From assembly GCA_021234535.1 (NCBI GenBank), contig SFZH01000008.1, positions 186,001 through 250,000 on the forward strand: 64,000 bases of DNA, read 5' to 3'. Source of the stretch: Stichopus chloronotus (taxonomy: Eukaryota > Echinodermata > Holothuroidea > Aspidochirotida > Stichopodidae). The notes under the pieces were generated by a model, which searched no databases, was not told the origin of the DNA, and saw only the letters and a program-made list of their open reading frames with translations. Shown here in pieces: positions 35,306 through 46,152 of the stretch; within the stretch, counting starts at the first letter, position 1; each line of letters begins with the position of its first letter. The translations under genes and the position numbers were made by a program.

Positions 35306-36625
35306 TTGGTACTGAGGAACACTGAGACCCGGAACCGTTCCCAGGACCGACAGGCCATTGGCAGAAGGTCAGACCGAGAACGACACAGGAGCCATTCAAA
35401 TTCCCAGTCCACACACCCTGGATCATGGGGAGCGCTCTCTCCACCTTCAGACATCCCCTCCAAGGATTCGGACCAGGGTTATAGAAAAGAGCCTAGGAGG
35501 CAACGCTCTCCCTGGAGGGACGCAGATCGACAGGACCCCAGTTGGTTTATGGAGCACCTGTCGAACCTTTTGAGGCCACTCTTGGAGAAGGCAACCGGCT
35601 CGCAGGCTCTCCCTCGAAGCACACAACCCCGAAGGGAACCTCCACAGCCGAGACACCAACTGGAGCCAAACCCAGATACACTCGAGTGCCGGGCATCTGA
35701 CGAGTTCTCGGATCTGGAGAGCCACACATCCAGATTTAGAGAAGAAGGACACCAGGAGTCAATCACCGATTTCTTTGAGGACTCCCGTACCAAGGAAGGC
35801 GACCCTGTTACAAGAGGTGCAACCCTCCCACCGGAGCTGGTGGCATCCGCGATCCAAGTGATCAACACCCACCTTGGATTCCAAGATCGCTCCCAGGAGA
35901 CTCCGGCCCCTGAGAGGACCTCGAGACTCACCCGGACCAACCCATCGTCCTCCTCTCCAACACCGATTATGCCTGTGGACGTAGCCTGCTTCGAGAGGTT
36001 CGAAGCCATGGCCACCAGAAAAAGATGGTCTTCGTTCCCAGCCAAGCAGGAGAAGTTGGTCCGGGTGGCAGATGGCGACTGGAAGGCCCTCTTTAAGGCC
36101 CCCATGCTGCCTGACGATGTGAAAGAGAGGCTGAGGGTAGAACAGGGCTCTACCTGGAGCATCTTCAAAGATTGGAACCAGAGGGAACTGGAAGACACTC
36201 TCTTCGACATTGACATGGCCACTAGATCGGGCCTTAAATTCTCTTCGGTGTTCATCCTGATCGCCGAATGCCTGATGAAGTTTCATCAACAACTCCCCAA
36301 AGACGAACTTCAGATGTCACGACGGGAAGTGGGCCAACTCCTACTCCTCCTAGGCCCCTTAGCGAGACTGGTGTTCGACCAAATCTTAAAGGTCGCTATC
36401 CGCCCGATCATTGCTAGAAGAAACAACATTCTTTCTTCCATCCACTGGCCCTCCACAGCAACCAGAGACCGTATGCAGAGATTACCCATGACTGGAGACG
36501 ATTTCTTTGGAGGCCAGTTCACAGTGAAGCTGCAGGAGGAGGTCTCGAGAAGGGAAACATTAGTCAAGTCGACCTTCAAACGTGCCCATCCAAGGACAAC
36601 AGACCCAAAGGTAGCTACCAGTTGA
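35306..36625 (+). CDS. DIRS-B gag-like protein
   Basis: The 439-codon frame is the longest in the window. The N-terminal ~200 residues are Arg/Ser/Pro-rich and low in complexity. The C-terminal half is more ordered (VDVACFERFEAMATRKRWSS, LKFSSVFILIAECLMKFHQQ, VGQLLLLLGPLARLVFDQIL) and is matched by the gag piece of copy C (47220-47670). Such proteins are thought to bind element RNA; no zinc knuckle is seen. The true start may be upstream in the same frame. Downstream to 36950 there is a Gly/Arg/Asn-rich tail in broken frames. Confidence 0.75.
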   Translation: MVLRNTETRNRSQDRQAIGRRSDRERHRSHSNSQSTHPGSWGALSPPSDIPSKDSDQGYRKEPRRQRSPWRDADRQDPSWFMEHLSNLLRPLLEKATGSQALPRSTQPRREPPQPRHQLEPNPDTLECRASDEFSDLESHTSRFREEGHQESITDFFEDSRTKEGDPVTRGATLPPELVASAIQVINTHLGFQDRSQETPAPERTSRLTRTNPSSSSPTPIMPVDVACFERFEAMATRKRWSSFPAKQEKLVRVADGDWKALFKAPMLPDDVKERLRVEQGSTWSIFKDWNQRELEDTLFDIDMATRSGLKFSSVFILIAECLMKFHQQLPKDELQMSRREVGQLLLLLGPLARLVFDQILKVAIRPIIARRNNILSSIHWPSTATRDRMQRLPMTGDDFFGGQFTVKLQEEVSRRETLVKSTFKRAHPRTTDPKVATS

Positions 36626-36954
36626 GCAACAACAATAGCAGCCCCTCGAGGAACTACAAGGGCAAGAACACCTACAACAGACACTCCAACTGTTCTGGCT
36701 GCTCCAAGGGTCGGTGTTTGAAAAAACTCTAGGAACTGGTCGAACTGGCGGGGGTACGATAAGGCAGGGGGAAACTCTGGAGGTGGACACTCAAACGACT
36801 GCTCTGGATTGCGGAACAGAACTCCTACGATAACGGTAACAACCTAGACCGTGGCAACCAGCCCCAGTCAACCTTCCAAGCCCGGCCCTAGGGATGCCCA
36901 CCCCATCCTGGGTTACCCGGAGTTGGGGGGAGATTAAGATCTTTTGCGGCTTAA

Positions 36955-37830
36955 TTGGCCCTTATCAACCCGGATCGGTGGGTGCTGGATGTCGCCTCCA
37001 AATGTTACCGCATTGAATTCACCTCCGCTCCCCCATCCTGGGGAGGGGGAAAGAAAACTCCAACACATTCCGATCCGGTTCAGCGCTCGGCCCTCGAGGA
37101 CAAGATCCGGGCATTGATCCAAAAAGGTGCGGTGACAGAAATGACCGGAGAGGAGGGGCCACTCTTTCGGTCAATCTTCTTCCTCACAAAGAAAAAAGAT
37201 GGATCGTGGCGCCCGATCTTAAATCTAAAACCACTGAACAAAAACTTTGTCCACCCAAAACATTTTCGCTTGGAGACGCTGAACCTAACATACCGACTCT
37301 AGCAAAGGGCCAGTGGGTGGGGAGCGTCGACTTAAAGGACGCCTGCCTACACATCCCTATGAACACAAGTTCCCAACGCTACTTGGCCTTCAACTAACAA
37401 GGTACGGACTTCAAGTTCACAGCTCTCCCCTTCGGACTATCCACGTCCCCAAGGGTGTTCTCCAGGGTCACAGGGGTGGTAGTTGCCGAACTAAGGAAGA
37501 GAGGGGTCAAACTGTTCACCTACCTAGACGACTGGCTCATCCTCTGAGAGTCCCGGTCAGTAGCCGAGGAAAACGTAAAGCTAACGACTCATCTACTAGA
37601 GTCCTTAGGCTGGGTCATCAACCGCACCAAGTCAAATCTGATCCTGTCCCAAACGGTCCACTTTCTAGGCGTTGGAGACCAGAGTTCAGGATCTCCGGCA
37701 GGCGGTCACGACACTCTGGTCGCGACAAAACCTCGTCGCGGACGACCGGCTGAGGGCCTTGAGAGCTCATGGCAAGCACAGTGGATGTCACAGACTATTG
37801 CAGACTTCGAATGCGACCCATCCAGGTTCA
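36955..37830 (+). pseudogene. DIRS-B reverse transcriptase, frameshifted
   Basis: 36955-37302 holds the fingers (LIQKGAVTEMTGEEGPLFRS, FFLTKKKDGSWRPILNLKPL). A frameshift near 37290 leads to WVGSVDLKDACLHIP; then a stop near 37397 and another change give LPFGLSTSPRVFSRV and YLDDWLIL at about 37515, followed by a stop. The text GWVINRTKSN continues to about 37670. Nothing could be made in one piece, but every expected block is present in order. Confidence 0.85.
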
Positions 37831-37869
37831 TCTCCTACAAAGATACAAACCAATGATACACAAACTCAG

Positions 37870-38576
37870 CACCCCGGTTCCCATGAACCAGGGGGACACG
37901 ACCACACATCGCGTGGTGGCTCCAGAACAACTCCTGGACGGAAGGGGTCCCTTTCACAACTCACCGTCACTCCACGTCCATCACGACCGACGCATCTCTA
38001 ACAGGCTGGGGAGCACGTTGGAGGGATCGAGTGACCTCAGGGAGGTGGTCTACTCAGGATTCGAATCTACAGATCAACCTCCTCCAGATGGAGGCTGTGT
38101 CAAGAGGCCTCAAAGCATTCGCAGAAGACCTCAGGGGTACTACAACTACCGTCTTCTCCGACAATACCACAACCGTTGCTGATATCAACAGACAAGGGGG
38201 AAGTCATTCACTCCCCCTGTGTCACGCAACTTGGGACCTTCTCCACTGGTGCCGGGAAAACGATATCGTCCTCCGATCCTCGCTTATAGCTGGGAAGGAG
38301 AACTGTCTGGCAGACGCCCTATCGAGGGGCGAACCAAATCCCAACGAGTGGGCCCTTCCGAACGAGCTATGCAATCGGTTCTTCCAAGTCTTTGGTCGCC
38401 CACACATAGACCTTTTTGCATCCCCAGAGAACGCGAAACTACCAACGTTTTGCACAAGATTCTTCCACCATCAGGCCCTGGTGACGGATGCCCTGTTGTT
38501 CCCCTGGGACAACTTGGAGGCTTACGCCTTTCCCCTGTTCTGCCTGATACGGTCGGTCCTAAACAAAGTCAAATGA
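37870..38576 (+). pseudogene. DIRS-B RNase H and linker
   Basis: The open part 38031-38576 carries INLLQMEAVSRGLKAF (Glu), VFSDNTTTVADINRQGG (Asp), then AGKENCLADALSRG (last Asp) and the DIRS-typical linker HIDLFASPENAKLPTF and DALLFPWDNLEAYAFP. The first Asp block before 38031 is frameshifted. A stop at 38574 separates it from the recombinase. Confidence 0.82.
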
Positions 38577-38784
38577 TCGAATAGTCCTAATAGCGCCGTG
38601 GTGGCCCATGCGTCCTTGGTTCCCGGACCTAGTGGCTCTTCTCATGGACCGCCCGATCATGCTCCCGGAGCGGTGGAAGTTACTTACCCAGAGGAAGGGG
38701 ACCATCCATCATCCCAACATGGCGAGCTTAAACTTGACTGTGTGGAAGTTGTCCGGTCTCGCCTAGGATGGTGAGGCCTTTCGA

Positions 38785-39784
38785 TGGCAGTTGCCAACAT
38801 GGTATCAAAGTCACACAGATCTTCCACTGTCAGGACTTATAATTCGAGACTGTCCCGATACACGCACTGGTGCCGTGACAAGTTGATCCAACCACAGCCC
38901 CTTTAGCTATGGTCTGCGACTTCCTCAATGGTCTGTTTCAGGAGGGGAAACAGGTTTCCACAGTGAAGAACTACAGATCGGCGATTGCAGCTGTCCACCT
39001 CCCATTCCCGGACATCACCGTCGCAGGGAGCAACGTCATTATTGCAAAACTAATCAGGGGAATGTTCAATACTCGACCTGCTCTGGTGAGACTGCCGCTG
39101 CAGTGGGACATCAATGCGGTCCTTAGGAAATTGGCGGGGCCACCGTTCGAACCTATGCATGAAGCTACTCTTCCGGACCTGACATCCAAGACGCTATTCC
39201 TCACCGCAGCCGCCTTGGCCAGACGCTGTAGTTGCCTGCATGCCCTCACAGTCAAACCCGGGCATTGTCGTTTCGAAAACCATGGAGTCAGAATGGTCCC
39301 GGACATAAACTTCCTGGCTAAGAACCAAACCTGACAGTTCGTCCCAGGGACATCTTATTACCTGAACTGTCTACAGCTTCCTCAGTCCCACAAGACTATA
39401 TGGTGCCCTGTACGGGCCTTGAAATGGTACCTCAAAAGGACCAAGGGGATTAGGAACTCCACCTCGCTGTTCATCTTACCTAGACCACCTCACACTCCCG
39501 CTTCCTGGGACACGATTTCGAGATGCATCAAGGACCTCATTCGTCCCCACATTCTTAAGGGGAGCAGGGTGGGGGCCCACGACATTCGAGGAGTAGCGGC
39601 CTCTTCTGCCCTCTTCGCCGGGGTAGCCATAGAAGATATCATTAAAGCAGCAGCGTGGAAGACTCCTTCAACCTTCGTTGCCTGCTATCTTTCCGACACT
39701 CTGGCCATGGACTCTGACTTCGGCCGTGCAGTGCTGAGAGGTCCGACGGGCAGGCCCAGCCCGTCATGCCCCCCACCATCATAG
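38785..39784 (+). pseudogene. DIRS-B tyrosine recombinase, nonsense-broken but with intact catalytic blocks
   Basis: The N-terminal core-binding part begins near 38785 (SHRSSTVRTYNSRL) and is stopped at about 38905. It reopens at 38909 (QVSTVKNYRSAIAAVH) and reaches the first catalytic Arg block, TAAALARRCSCLHALT, before a stop at 39332. The last part 39419-39784 has HDIRGVAASSALFAGV, AAAWKTPSTFVACYLSDTLA with Tyr at 39686-39688. Compared with copy A, the nucleophile is retained. At least two nonsense or frame changes remain. Confidence 0.85.
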
Positions 39785-39822
39785 CGTTGTCACTCTCTGC
39801 ATTAGTTAGATGGAGACAGGTA

Positions 39823-39895
39823 AGTTCGGAATGATGTAAATATCGCAAAACTCACCTGGTTTGGATATTTACGAATGACGAACTTACCTCTCTCC
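39823..39895. repeat. DIRS-B internal complementary region
   Basis: It starts GAGACAGGTAAGTTCGGAAT and ends with the inverse, ACTTACCTCTCTCC. Its reverse complement matches the right terminal repeat 40488-40545 (GTAAATATCCAAA(C/T)CAGGTGAGTTTT). Confidence 0.85.
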
Positions 39896-40487
39896 ATTCC
39901 CGCCACCCACCCCACTGACGACGGCGGGGACCTCCAACGACCTGACGCACGGGCTGGTTGCCATCACCTCAGACATGCTGGACCAACCACGTCCACCAGT
40001 CTTCCGTCAGCTTCTCTCGACACCTCACCAAACGTCTTAGGTCCATTCTACCAGAAGCACAACGGGGGTCGCTTTCTTTACGGTGAGATACTGTTCCTTT
40101 AGTACTCTACTATTGTTTTCTCCATGTTTGTATGTACCGCACCAAGTCTCATGTTAACATCATTCTCTCAACAGGACCTGTGCCTATGTGGGCCTCTAGT
40201 CCTTGGTGCCCTCTCCCCCCCCCCCTCGGCTGAGCCTACTCAGCTGCCCTGGGTCCTGCGGACGGAATGCTTTAAGGCTTCCAACGCCATGGCTCCCCCC
40301 ATCTACTAGGGGATCGAGCCTTCCTGGCTCGGAACTCTATGGTGACCACGGTGGTCGCACTTTTGGGGGCAATGGCACTTAGGGAAGGAGGAGCTAGTCC
40401 ATTGCGGGTTAGGGTGAAGGTAAAGGCGGGGTCAAAAGTTACCAGTAGTAATGCTAGCACGGTAGAGGGACGTGCATTAGTTAGATG

Positions 40488-40545
40488 GAGACAGGTAAGT
40501 TCATCATTCGTAAATATCCAAATCAGGTGAGTTTTGGGATATTCG
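40488..40545. repeat. DIRS-B right terminal repeat
   Basis: GAGACAGGTAAGTTCATCAT followed by CGTAAATATCC and GAGTTTTGGGAT; the inverted partner of 39823-39895. The segment 39896-40487 between the two is the element's non-coding 3' part, with AGCACGGTAGAGG shared with copy A. Confidence 0.82.
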
Positions 40546-41572
40546 TCACCTCGGACAGAACATCATCCACCGCAAAACAGATTGGATTTGTGATAGCGGC
40601 AGTGATTTTGTTTAGATCTACTGTACAATCAATAAGGAAGTTGATATGTGATACTGTATGTGAGGGCTGAATAAACTAGACGCATGAGTGAATTTCCTTC
40701 TTAAAACCAGATGGTGTTATGGAGTAGTCCTCAGTGTAAACATAAATGAACATTCCCTGCATCCTTATGCTAACCTAACATTGGAAATTAAGAGTGAAAT
40801 TTCAGCGTATATCAATTTTTTTTCGTCCTGAACATGTTAACATTAGGAGTTAGTATTCTTGATTGGCAAACTACCTGTAAGAGTGGCAGTGCCCTGTGAC
40901 TTTTTTTAATGTTTAATTGTTCAAAAACAGCCAATTTTATAACCACATTCGTTTGCTGTAATTTACAAGGAATTTGTGAAAAAGATCTGTGGAAATTGCA
41001 ATTTTGATGTAAGCCTACCCTCATGGTAATCCCAAAACCTAATTTATTCCACAGCTAGTAATTAGAAAAACTCACCAAGGCAGGTAATGCCTGAATATGT
41101 AGTAGTGTAAAACAAATCTATTTCAATTACTCAACAAAGCTGAACTTGGTCCAATTTGGCAAACCTTGCTAAATTTCCTGTGAGCACTGATTGGACAATT
41201 GAAAGTCTTCAGACTTCCTGCTGGCGTTTGTGTATCTATCAGGCACATGAAACATGCGAACAAATTAGAGTGGGGACCTGGCTCAATAGGAGCATGATGG
41301 GTTGGACCCCTAGTAGGTGTCTGGGGGGAGAAGTCCCTGAAATATTTTAGGTTACTTGCATATCAAAATCGCGAAATACTGAGGTACAGTTGCATAGGTA
41401 CAATCATGATGAGTCTAACCCTAACAAACTAGTCCTCCATTTGCTTTCGTCACAAAAATGGAAAATATTCTAATTTGGCACATATTGTCCTCTACTCATA
41501 AACCGGAACCTCCCTCCTCTATAATGCTGATTATAACCATGGCTATATATGCAGAAACAACAGCTAGGCCCA
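40546..41572 (+). other. Intron sequence, nothing recognised
   Basis: AT-rich, no coding or splice-framed exon seen. Confidence 0.45.
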
Positions 41573-42285
41573 CAATCATGGACAAAATACCTTGGGACAC
41601 CGTGCTACCCTTTCAATGTTGGTTATAGGACTACTGTTCAAAGAGTACATTCACTCCTATAGCGCAACATTGGAAAAGGGCGGGGGTTTCATGTTATCCT
41701 CTGATCTTAACTTAAGTATTATATTTGCAATCTACGACAAAGTGTCCCAACAATTTTGTCCAAGATCATCTGAGAAATTCAGAAGGATGTGCGTGGACCA
41801 GGAAAAAGGGACAATTTGAAATAAGTTAATCTGCTAAATGGTGGTGATATTCCTTGCAACAAGAAACACTAGCAGTGCATGCTGGGCATGTGTGGGGCCT
41901 ATATTGAAGGTAGTTTTCCGTAATAATGTTATTGTGTGAATGCTGGCAATGTTATTAGGGACTAAAGGGATGACTCAGTCAGTCAAATCCATGTAGAGCT
42001 TCGCACCATGAAATCCAGTCATTGAGGAGGTAACATCCTAAGTCCAATGAGTCTCATTGACAAGGAAACTACTTAAGACATTCTGAATGATACAAATGAC
42101 ATACTTTGGCTCAAACTCTGATATTGAAACAGGTATCAAGGGACCAAAACCAAAAGAAAACACTAAACGTTGGTAGTCAGTTTAAGAAGACCGATGTATG
42201 TGTGTTATTTATTTATTTAAATTGTTCACAGTGATAACGTGGTGTCTGGTATTCAAGTACTGTAACTACACATATGACTATTAGG
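41573..42285 (-). mobile_element. Fragment of the MITE-bordered composite element, reverse orientation
   Basis: 41573-41767 is a diverged ~195 bp terminal module (CAATCATGGACAAAATACC at one end, TTTTGTCCAAGATCA at the other). The following sequence to about 42285 (GGGACAATTTGAAATAAG, TTCCTTGCAACAAGAAACA, TAATGTTATTGTGTGAATG, AAATTGTTCACAGTG) matches the reverse complement of 54180-54716. This shows that the interior of the composite at 52947-54915 travels with its terminal module. Confidence 0.75.
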
Positions 42286-42559
42286 GAATCCTCACATCGA
42301 CTCGTTTCGATGGTAGTGGGTTGATTGTTGCAATTAAGAAAAAAAAGGCTCAATTGAACTTAAATTTTGACGCCCCTTATCCTAGGACTTCGGGCCTAAG
42401 GTCTATATCTTAGATCAATTAGTCTGGGTGCCCGTATGGTGTAATCATGTTAGGCAGAAGATAAACATGCTGATAAATTTCAAATCCTGAAAACACCTCT
42501 TAGGTTTTGGAAGAGCACCAATTACGCTCCATTTTACAGTACATGGCTACTGTTTGAAA

Positions 42560-42830
42560 ACTTGCCGCCACAGTAACATTGCAAATCACACCGCAACTAC
42601 CTCAGATCAGGCTACCATTTGGAATTACATCACTGCTTCTACTTCATTTTACATCACTACAATTTCAGTTTACATCGCTATTACAGTACTTCATTTAACA
42701 TTGCTACTACTTTATTTTACATGGCCACTGAATCATCTTACATGGCTTCTGTGTCATTTCACATTACTACTACTTCATTGTGTGCCATTACCACTTAAAA
42801 CCACATTGCTACCGATTTGTTTTACCCTTT
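42560..42830. repeat. Degenerate ~24 bp tandem repeat
   Basis: Repeated versions of TTTTACAT(T/C)(G/A)CTACTACTTCA. The 97-codon open frame crossing it is the by-product of this repeat, not a gene. Confidence 0.65.
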
Positions 42831-43196
42831 TGGCATTCCATAGGTGAAGGCAATCTGTGAATTTGTAACAAATGGATATCGATCACCATTGTATTTAATG
42901 CAAAGTAGTTTTCTTTACACTCCTGTCTTGTTTCCTTGATGAAAACCAGATATCAGAAAGTCTTCTTTGAAAACATATCCTAGGCTTCTTTTTTTTTTGT
43001 TACTTTAATAAATTGAGTCTTAGTTTGTTTTCAGTCAGGTTCAGTTTATCAGCAGATTCAAACACAGTTGGAAAAAATGTCTTGAGAAGTGCACTTGTCA
43101 TTTAGGGCAACTGAATGTTTTTTAAAGTACCATCCTACTCAAACTGACTACATGTTATCATAATCATCTTTACACTTCTTTTTTTTTTTTTTGCAG

Positions 43197-43255
43197 ATGC
43201 TGGAAGATCAAATTGGGAGAGCTGTCTCAACGGTGCTAAACAGTTTTGTCAAAAA
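43197..43255 (+). CDS. ACAP: ACAP-family ArfGAP, BAR-domain exon 4
   Basis: The exon reads MLEDQIGRAVSTVLNSFVK and ends with two bases of the next codon (phase 2). ACAP proteins have here a block L-x-D-Q-x-x-R-x-(I/V)-x-x-x-L-x-x-F-V-K; the agreement is clear. The acceptor follows a run of 14 T plus GCAG; the donor is GTAAGT at 43256. The leading ATG is internal and not a start. The next exon, at 45635, supplies one G to complete Lys. Confidence 0.88.
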
Positions 43256-44060
43256 GTAAGTATGATACTCCAGATCACTTCTACCTCATTATTCTAGGTC
43301 TTCCTGGAAGTGTGTGATAATCACGCATCCTCCAGAGATCAGCAAACTGATTACAGGTTTCTACTGGTCCTATTATTCCTATAATATCCTAAATTTTTGA
43401 GGGTCTCCATATAAATCCCAATTTTTTGTCAGATTTGCCCAACAAGCCCTTTATTTCGGTTTCCTTCTTCCCTGGTATGTCCTTGAATGATGTGATCCAT
43501 GTTGTTGGCATGCAAGTTATGCTTCACAGTCATTTGATGAGAAGTTCCTCCTTACAATTATCTCTGTAATAGGTGCATCATTTGCGTTACTCACCTCTCA
43601 TGTTGCTGCTCATCCAGGTAATATTGTCAAGTCAAGGGGGGTGAACATGTCGGGTGTTGTTGTCAAAGAAGTGGACACCTGGAAATGACTGTTACAGTTT
43701 ATTAAAGGGTGAGGATCTAAAGGGAGAGTTTTTCCTGGGCTTAGCCTCCCCCTTTCCACCTCCTTTGCCTGGTATGTCACATCAACATAAGGTAATATGT
43801 GAAAATAAGCATATTGTAAGTGACTTTTCCAGACTCTCCTTTCTTTCCTTACAATACGAATATGTGAATCTTTATTGCACTTTTACATTTTTGAGGGGAG
43901 TGAGCTGGTATTTCCAACCAGCTATGGTGTCAGCTTAAAACTATACTGCTGTCTTGTCACAAATTTTGGTCCATAGTCTCAGCATGTAAATTTTCCTTCC
44001 AGAGAGACATTTTCAATTGGGTCAGCTGCCCTTTCCCACCCACCAAAATTTCTGCTTTTT
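43256..44060 (+). other. Intron 4, first part
   Basis: No feature seen. The open frame 43654-43938 has no domain and no splice-phase fit. Confidence 0.45.
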
Positions 44061-45483
44061 GATTCCTTGCAGCAGAGGTCAAATTGTGAAAACCTTTTAA
44101 ACACAGTATCTCCAGAAGGGTAACTGTGACTTATGTCATATTTAGTGTGTGGATTGTATATAGTTAAGAGAATACTCCATTTGATTTTGGTGGAAGTTTA
44201 GGTCATGTGAGGTCACCAAAGATCAAGCTGTGAAAACCTTGTAAACACATTATCTCCAAGAGGGTAACTGTGACTGATGTCATACTTAGTGTGTTGCTTG
44301 GTCATACTAATTAGATGATTCCTATCATCTTTGGTTAGGGGCAAAGGTCATTTGAGGTCACCAGAGGTCAAACTGTAAAAACACAATATCTCCAGAAGAG
44401 TGACCATGACTGATGTAACACCTGGTGTGTGGGTTGGCAGTAATGAGCAGAAGATCTCTATTGTTTTGATTGAGGTCAAGGGTCATTTGAAGTCACCAGA
44501 GGCCAAACTGTAAAAATGTGTAAACGCAATACCTCCAGGAGTCTAACCTTCACTGATGTCTTACTTGATGTGTAGATTGTATATACTAAGCAGAAGACTT
44601 CTTTTGTTTGTGGTGGAGGTCAAAGGTCGTTTGAGGTCATCCGAGGTCAAACGTTGCTAGCACATTCACTCCAGAAGGGTAACTGTGACTTATGTCATAC
44701 TTAGTGTGTGGATTGCATATAGTCAAGAGAATACTCCATTTGATTTTGGTGGAAGTTTAGATCATGTGAGGTCACCAAAGGTCAAGCTGTGAAAACCTTG
44801 TAAACACATTATCTCCAAGAGGGTAACTGTGACTGATGTCATACTTAGTGTGTTGCTTGGTCATACTAATTAGTTGATTCCTATCATCTTTGGTGAGGGG
44901 CAAAGGTCATTTGAGGTCACCAGAGGTCAAACTGTAAAAACACTATCTCCAGAAGAGTAACCATGACTGATGTAACACCTGGTGTGTGGGTTGGTAATAA
45001 TGAGCAGAAGATCTCTATTGTTTTGATCGAGGTCAAGGGTCATTTGAGGTCACCAGAGGCCAAACTGTAAAAATGTGTAAACACAATATCTCCAGGAGTC
45101 TAACCTTGCTGATGTCTTACTTGATGTGTAGGTTGTATATACTAAGTAGAAGACTTCTTTTGTTTGTGGTGGAGGTCAAAGGTCGTTTGAGGTCACCCGA
45201 GGTCAAACGTTGCTAGCACATTAACTCCAGAAGGGTAATGATGACTGATGTCATACTTGATGTGTGGGTTGGCCATACTGGGTGGGTGATCCCTATTGCT
45301 TTTGGTGAACGTCAAATGTCACGGTCATTTCAGGTCACCAAAGTGAAGGTCATTTTGGGTTAAAGGCTCGTGGTGTATCATGAAAAATAAATGCAGTTGG
45401 TCTTACACTTGTCATGTGGATAATTCATGTTTGTTATAATATAGCCATGTAGCAAGGAATCACAAAGACTTTTGGCTTTCTGG
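44061..45483 (+). mobile_element. Hairpin-ended tandem-repeat element (family A), copy A4
   Basis: It starts GATTCCTTGCAGCAGAGG, with the 5' hairpin and GT tract collapsed. It then has about eight tandem units of ~135-150 bp. The block 44100-44660 is repeated nearly verbatim at 44680-45220, a higher-order duplication of about 570 bp. Units contain AGGTCATTTGAGGTCACC plus AGAGGTCA (44345 and 44904 onward). The last unit and tail are those of A1/A2, ending CAAAGACTTTTGGCTTTCTGG. No coding capacity. It occupies most of the 2.4 kb intron before exon 5. Confidence 0.8.
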
Positions 45484-45634
45484 TTGCTACTATTAATCAA
45501 TGTTATCTATAAATCGGTGTGAGCAAAAATCAATAGCAATATTATCGATATGAAGTGCAATACTTTATGTATATTGATATATATTGACTGACCTTAGCTT
45601 CAGTGTTACATTATTACTTTGATGTTGTTACTAG

Positions 45635-45818
45635 GGACATCAAGAGAGTGAAGGACACGAAAAAGTACTTCGATCGAATCACGGAGGAGCTGGATGGAGC
45701 CTTAAACAAGAACTGTCAGATCATTAAAGGGAAACCTCAAGAGGCAGAAGAGTGCCGGAAGTTGGTTTTAGCAACGAGATCAGCATTTGGTCACACAGCA
45801 TTTGACTACTCACTGCAG
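45635..45818 (+). CDS. ACAP: ACAP-family ArfGAP, BAR-domain exon 5
   Basis: This is the largest exon here (184 nt). After one base completing the Lys codon it reads DIKRVKDTKKYFDRITEELD, then ALNKNCQIIKG, then LATRSAFGHTAFDYSLQ. It covers the middle and late BAR helices of ACAP proteins, where the pattern (F)K(D)xKKxF, L-x-K-N-A/C-Q and T-R-x-x-F-x-H-x-A-x-D-Y-x-L-Q is characteristic. The related ASAP and GRAF/oligophrenin BAR domains differ in the last block. The acceptor is GTTACTAG, the donor CAG-GTAATA at 45819; it ends in phase 0. The anchor exon for the gene call. Confidence 0.93.
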
Positions 45819-46152
45819 GTAATATTTGTGTTATATTTATTAAATATGTAATATTCCTTCTTTCATTGTATCTCATTTTAATAAATTGTAACCTGTTGTA
45901 ACCATTCTCCTTTCCATGGACGAATCTCTCCATGTACCACTTTCCGCCATTCGCGTTGATCCACACTTTCCTCCGCCGGCTCCAGAGCACCCCAGCGGAC
46001 CTCCTCCTCGTCGCGCTGTGCTGGCCGAACCAGCCATGGTTCCTGCGACTCCTGTGTGATCTCCCGTTCCTCTTCCCGCCGGTACCAGACCTGCTAACCC
46101 AGCGGAGTGAGGCGCTACGTCACCCGGACTCGACAATGCTCTGGCTGGCTGC

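Larger units (their letters stand above)
34740..40545 (+). mobile_element. DIRS-type retrotransposon, copy B
   Basis: It has the order gag, RT, RNase H, tyrosine recombinase, internal complementary region (39823-39895) and right terminal repeat (40488-40545), all on the + strand. It is better preserved than copy A: gag is open for 439 codons and the catalytic end of the recombinase keeps its Tyr. The left terminal repeat is not visible, so the start is uncertain (somewhere between 34170 and 35300); the segment 34170-34740 holds nothing I can name. It is GC-richer than the flanking intron. It lies in the 10.9 kb intron between exons 3 and 4. Confidence 0.85.

Noticed and set aside
35479..36292. 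Long - strand open frames opposite DIRS-B gag (258 and 177 codons)
   Set aside because: They are shadows of the GC-rich + strand gag frame; no domain and no consistent order with the element's other genes.
42554..42847. 97-codon Thr/Leu-rich open frame
   Set aside because: It is the translation of a degenerate ~24 bp tandem repeat.
44061..45483. Regular repeats that might suggest a CRISPR array
   Set aside because: Units are ~130 bp with diverged, non-unique interiors, lie in a eukaryotic intron and have transposon ends; no short exact repeats with unique spacers.
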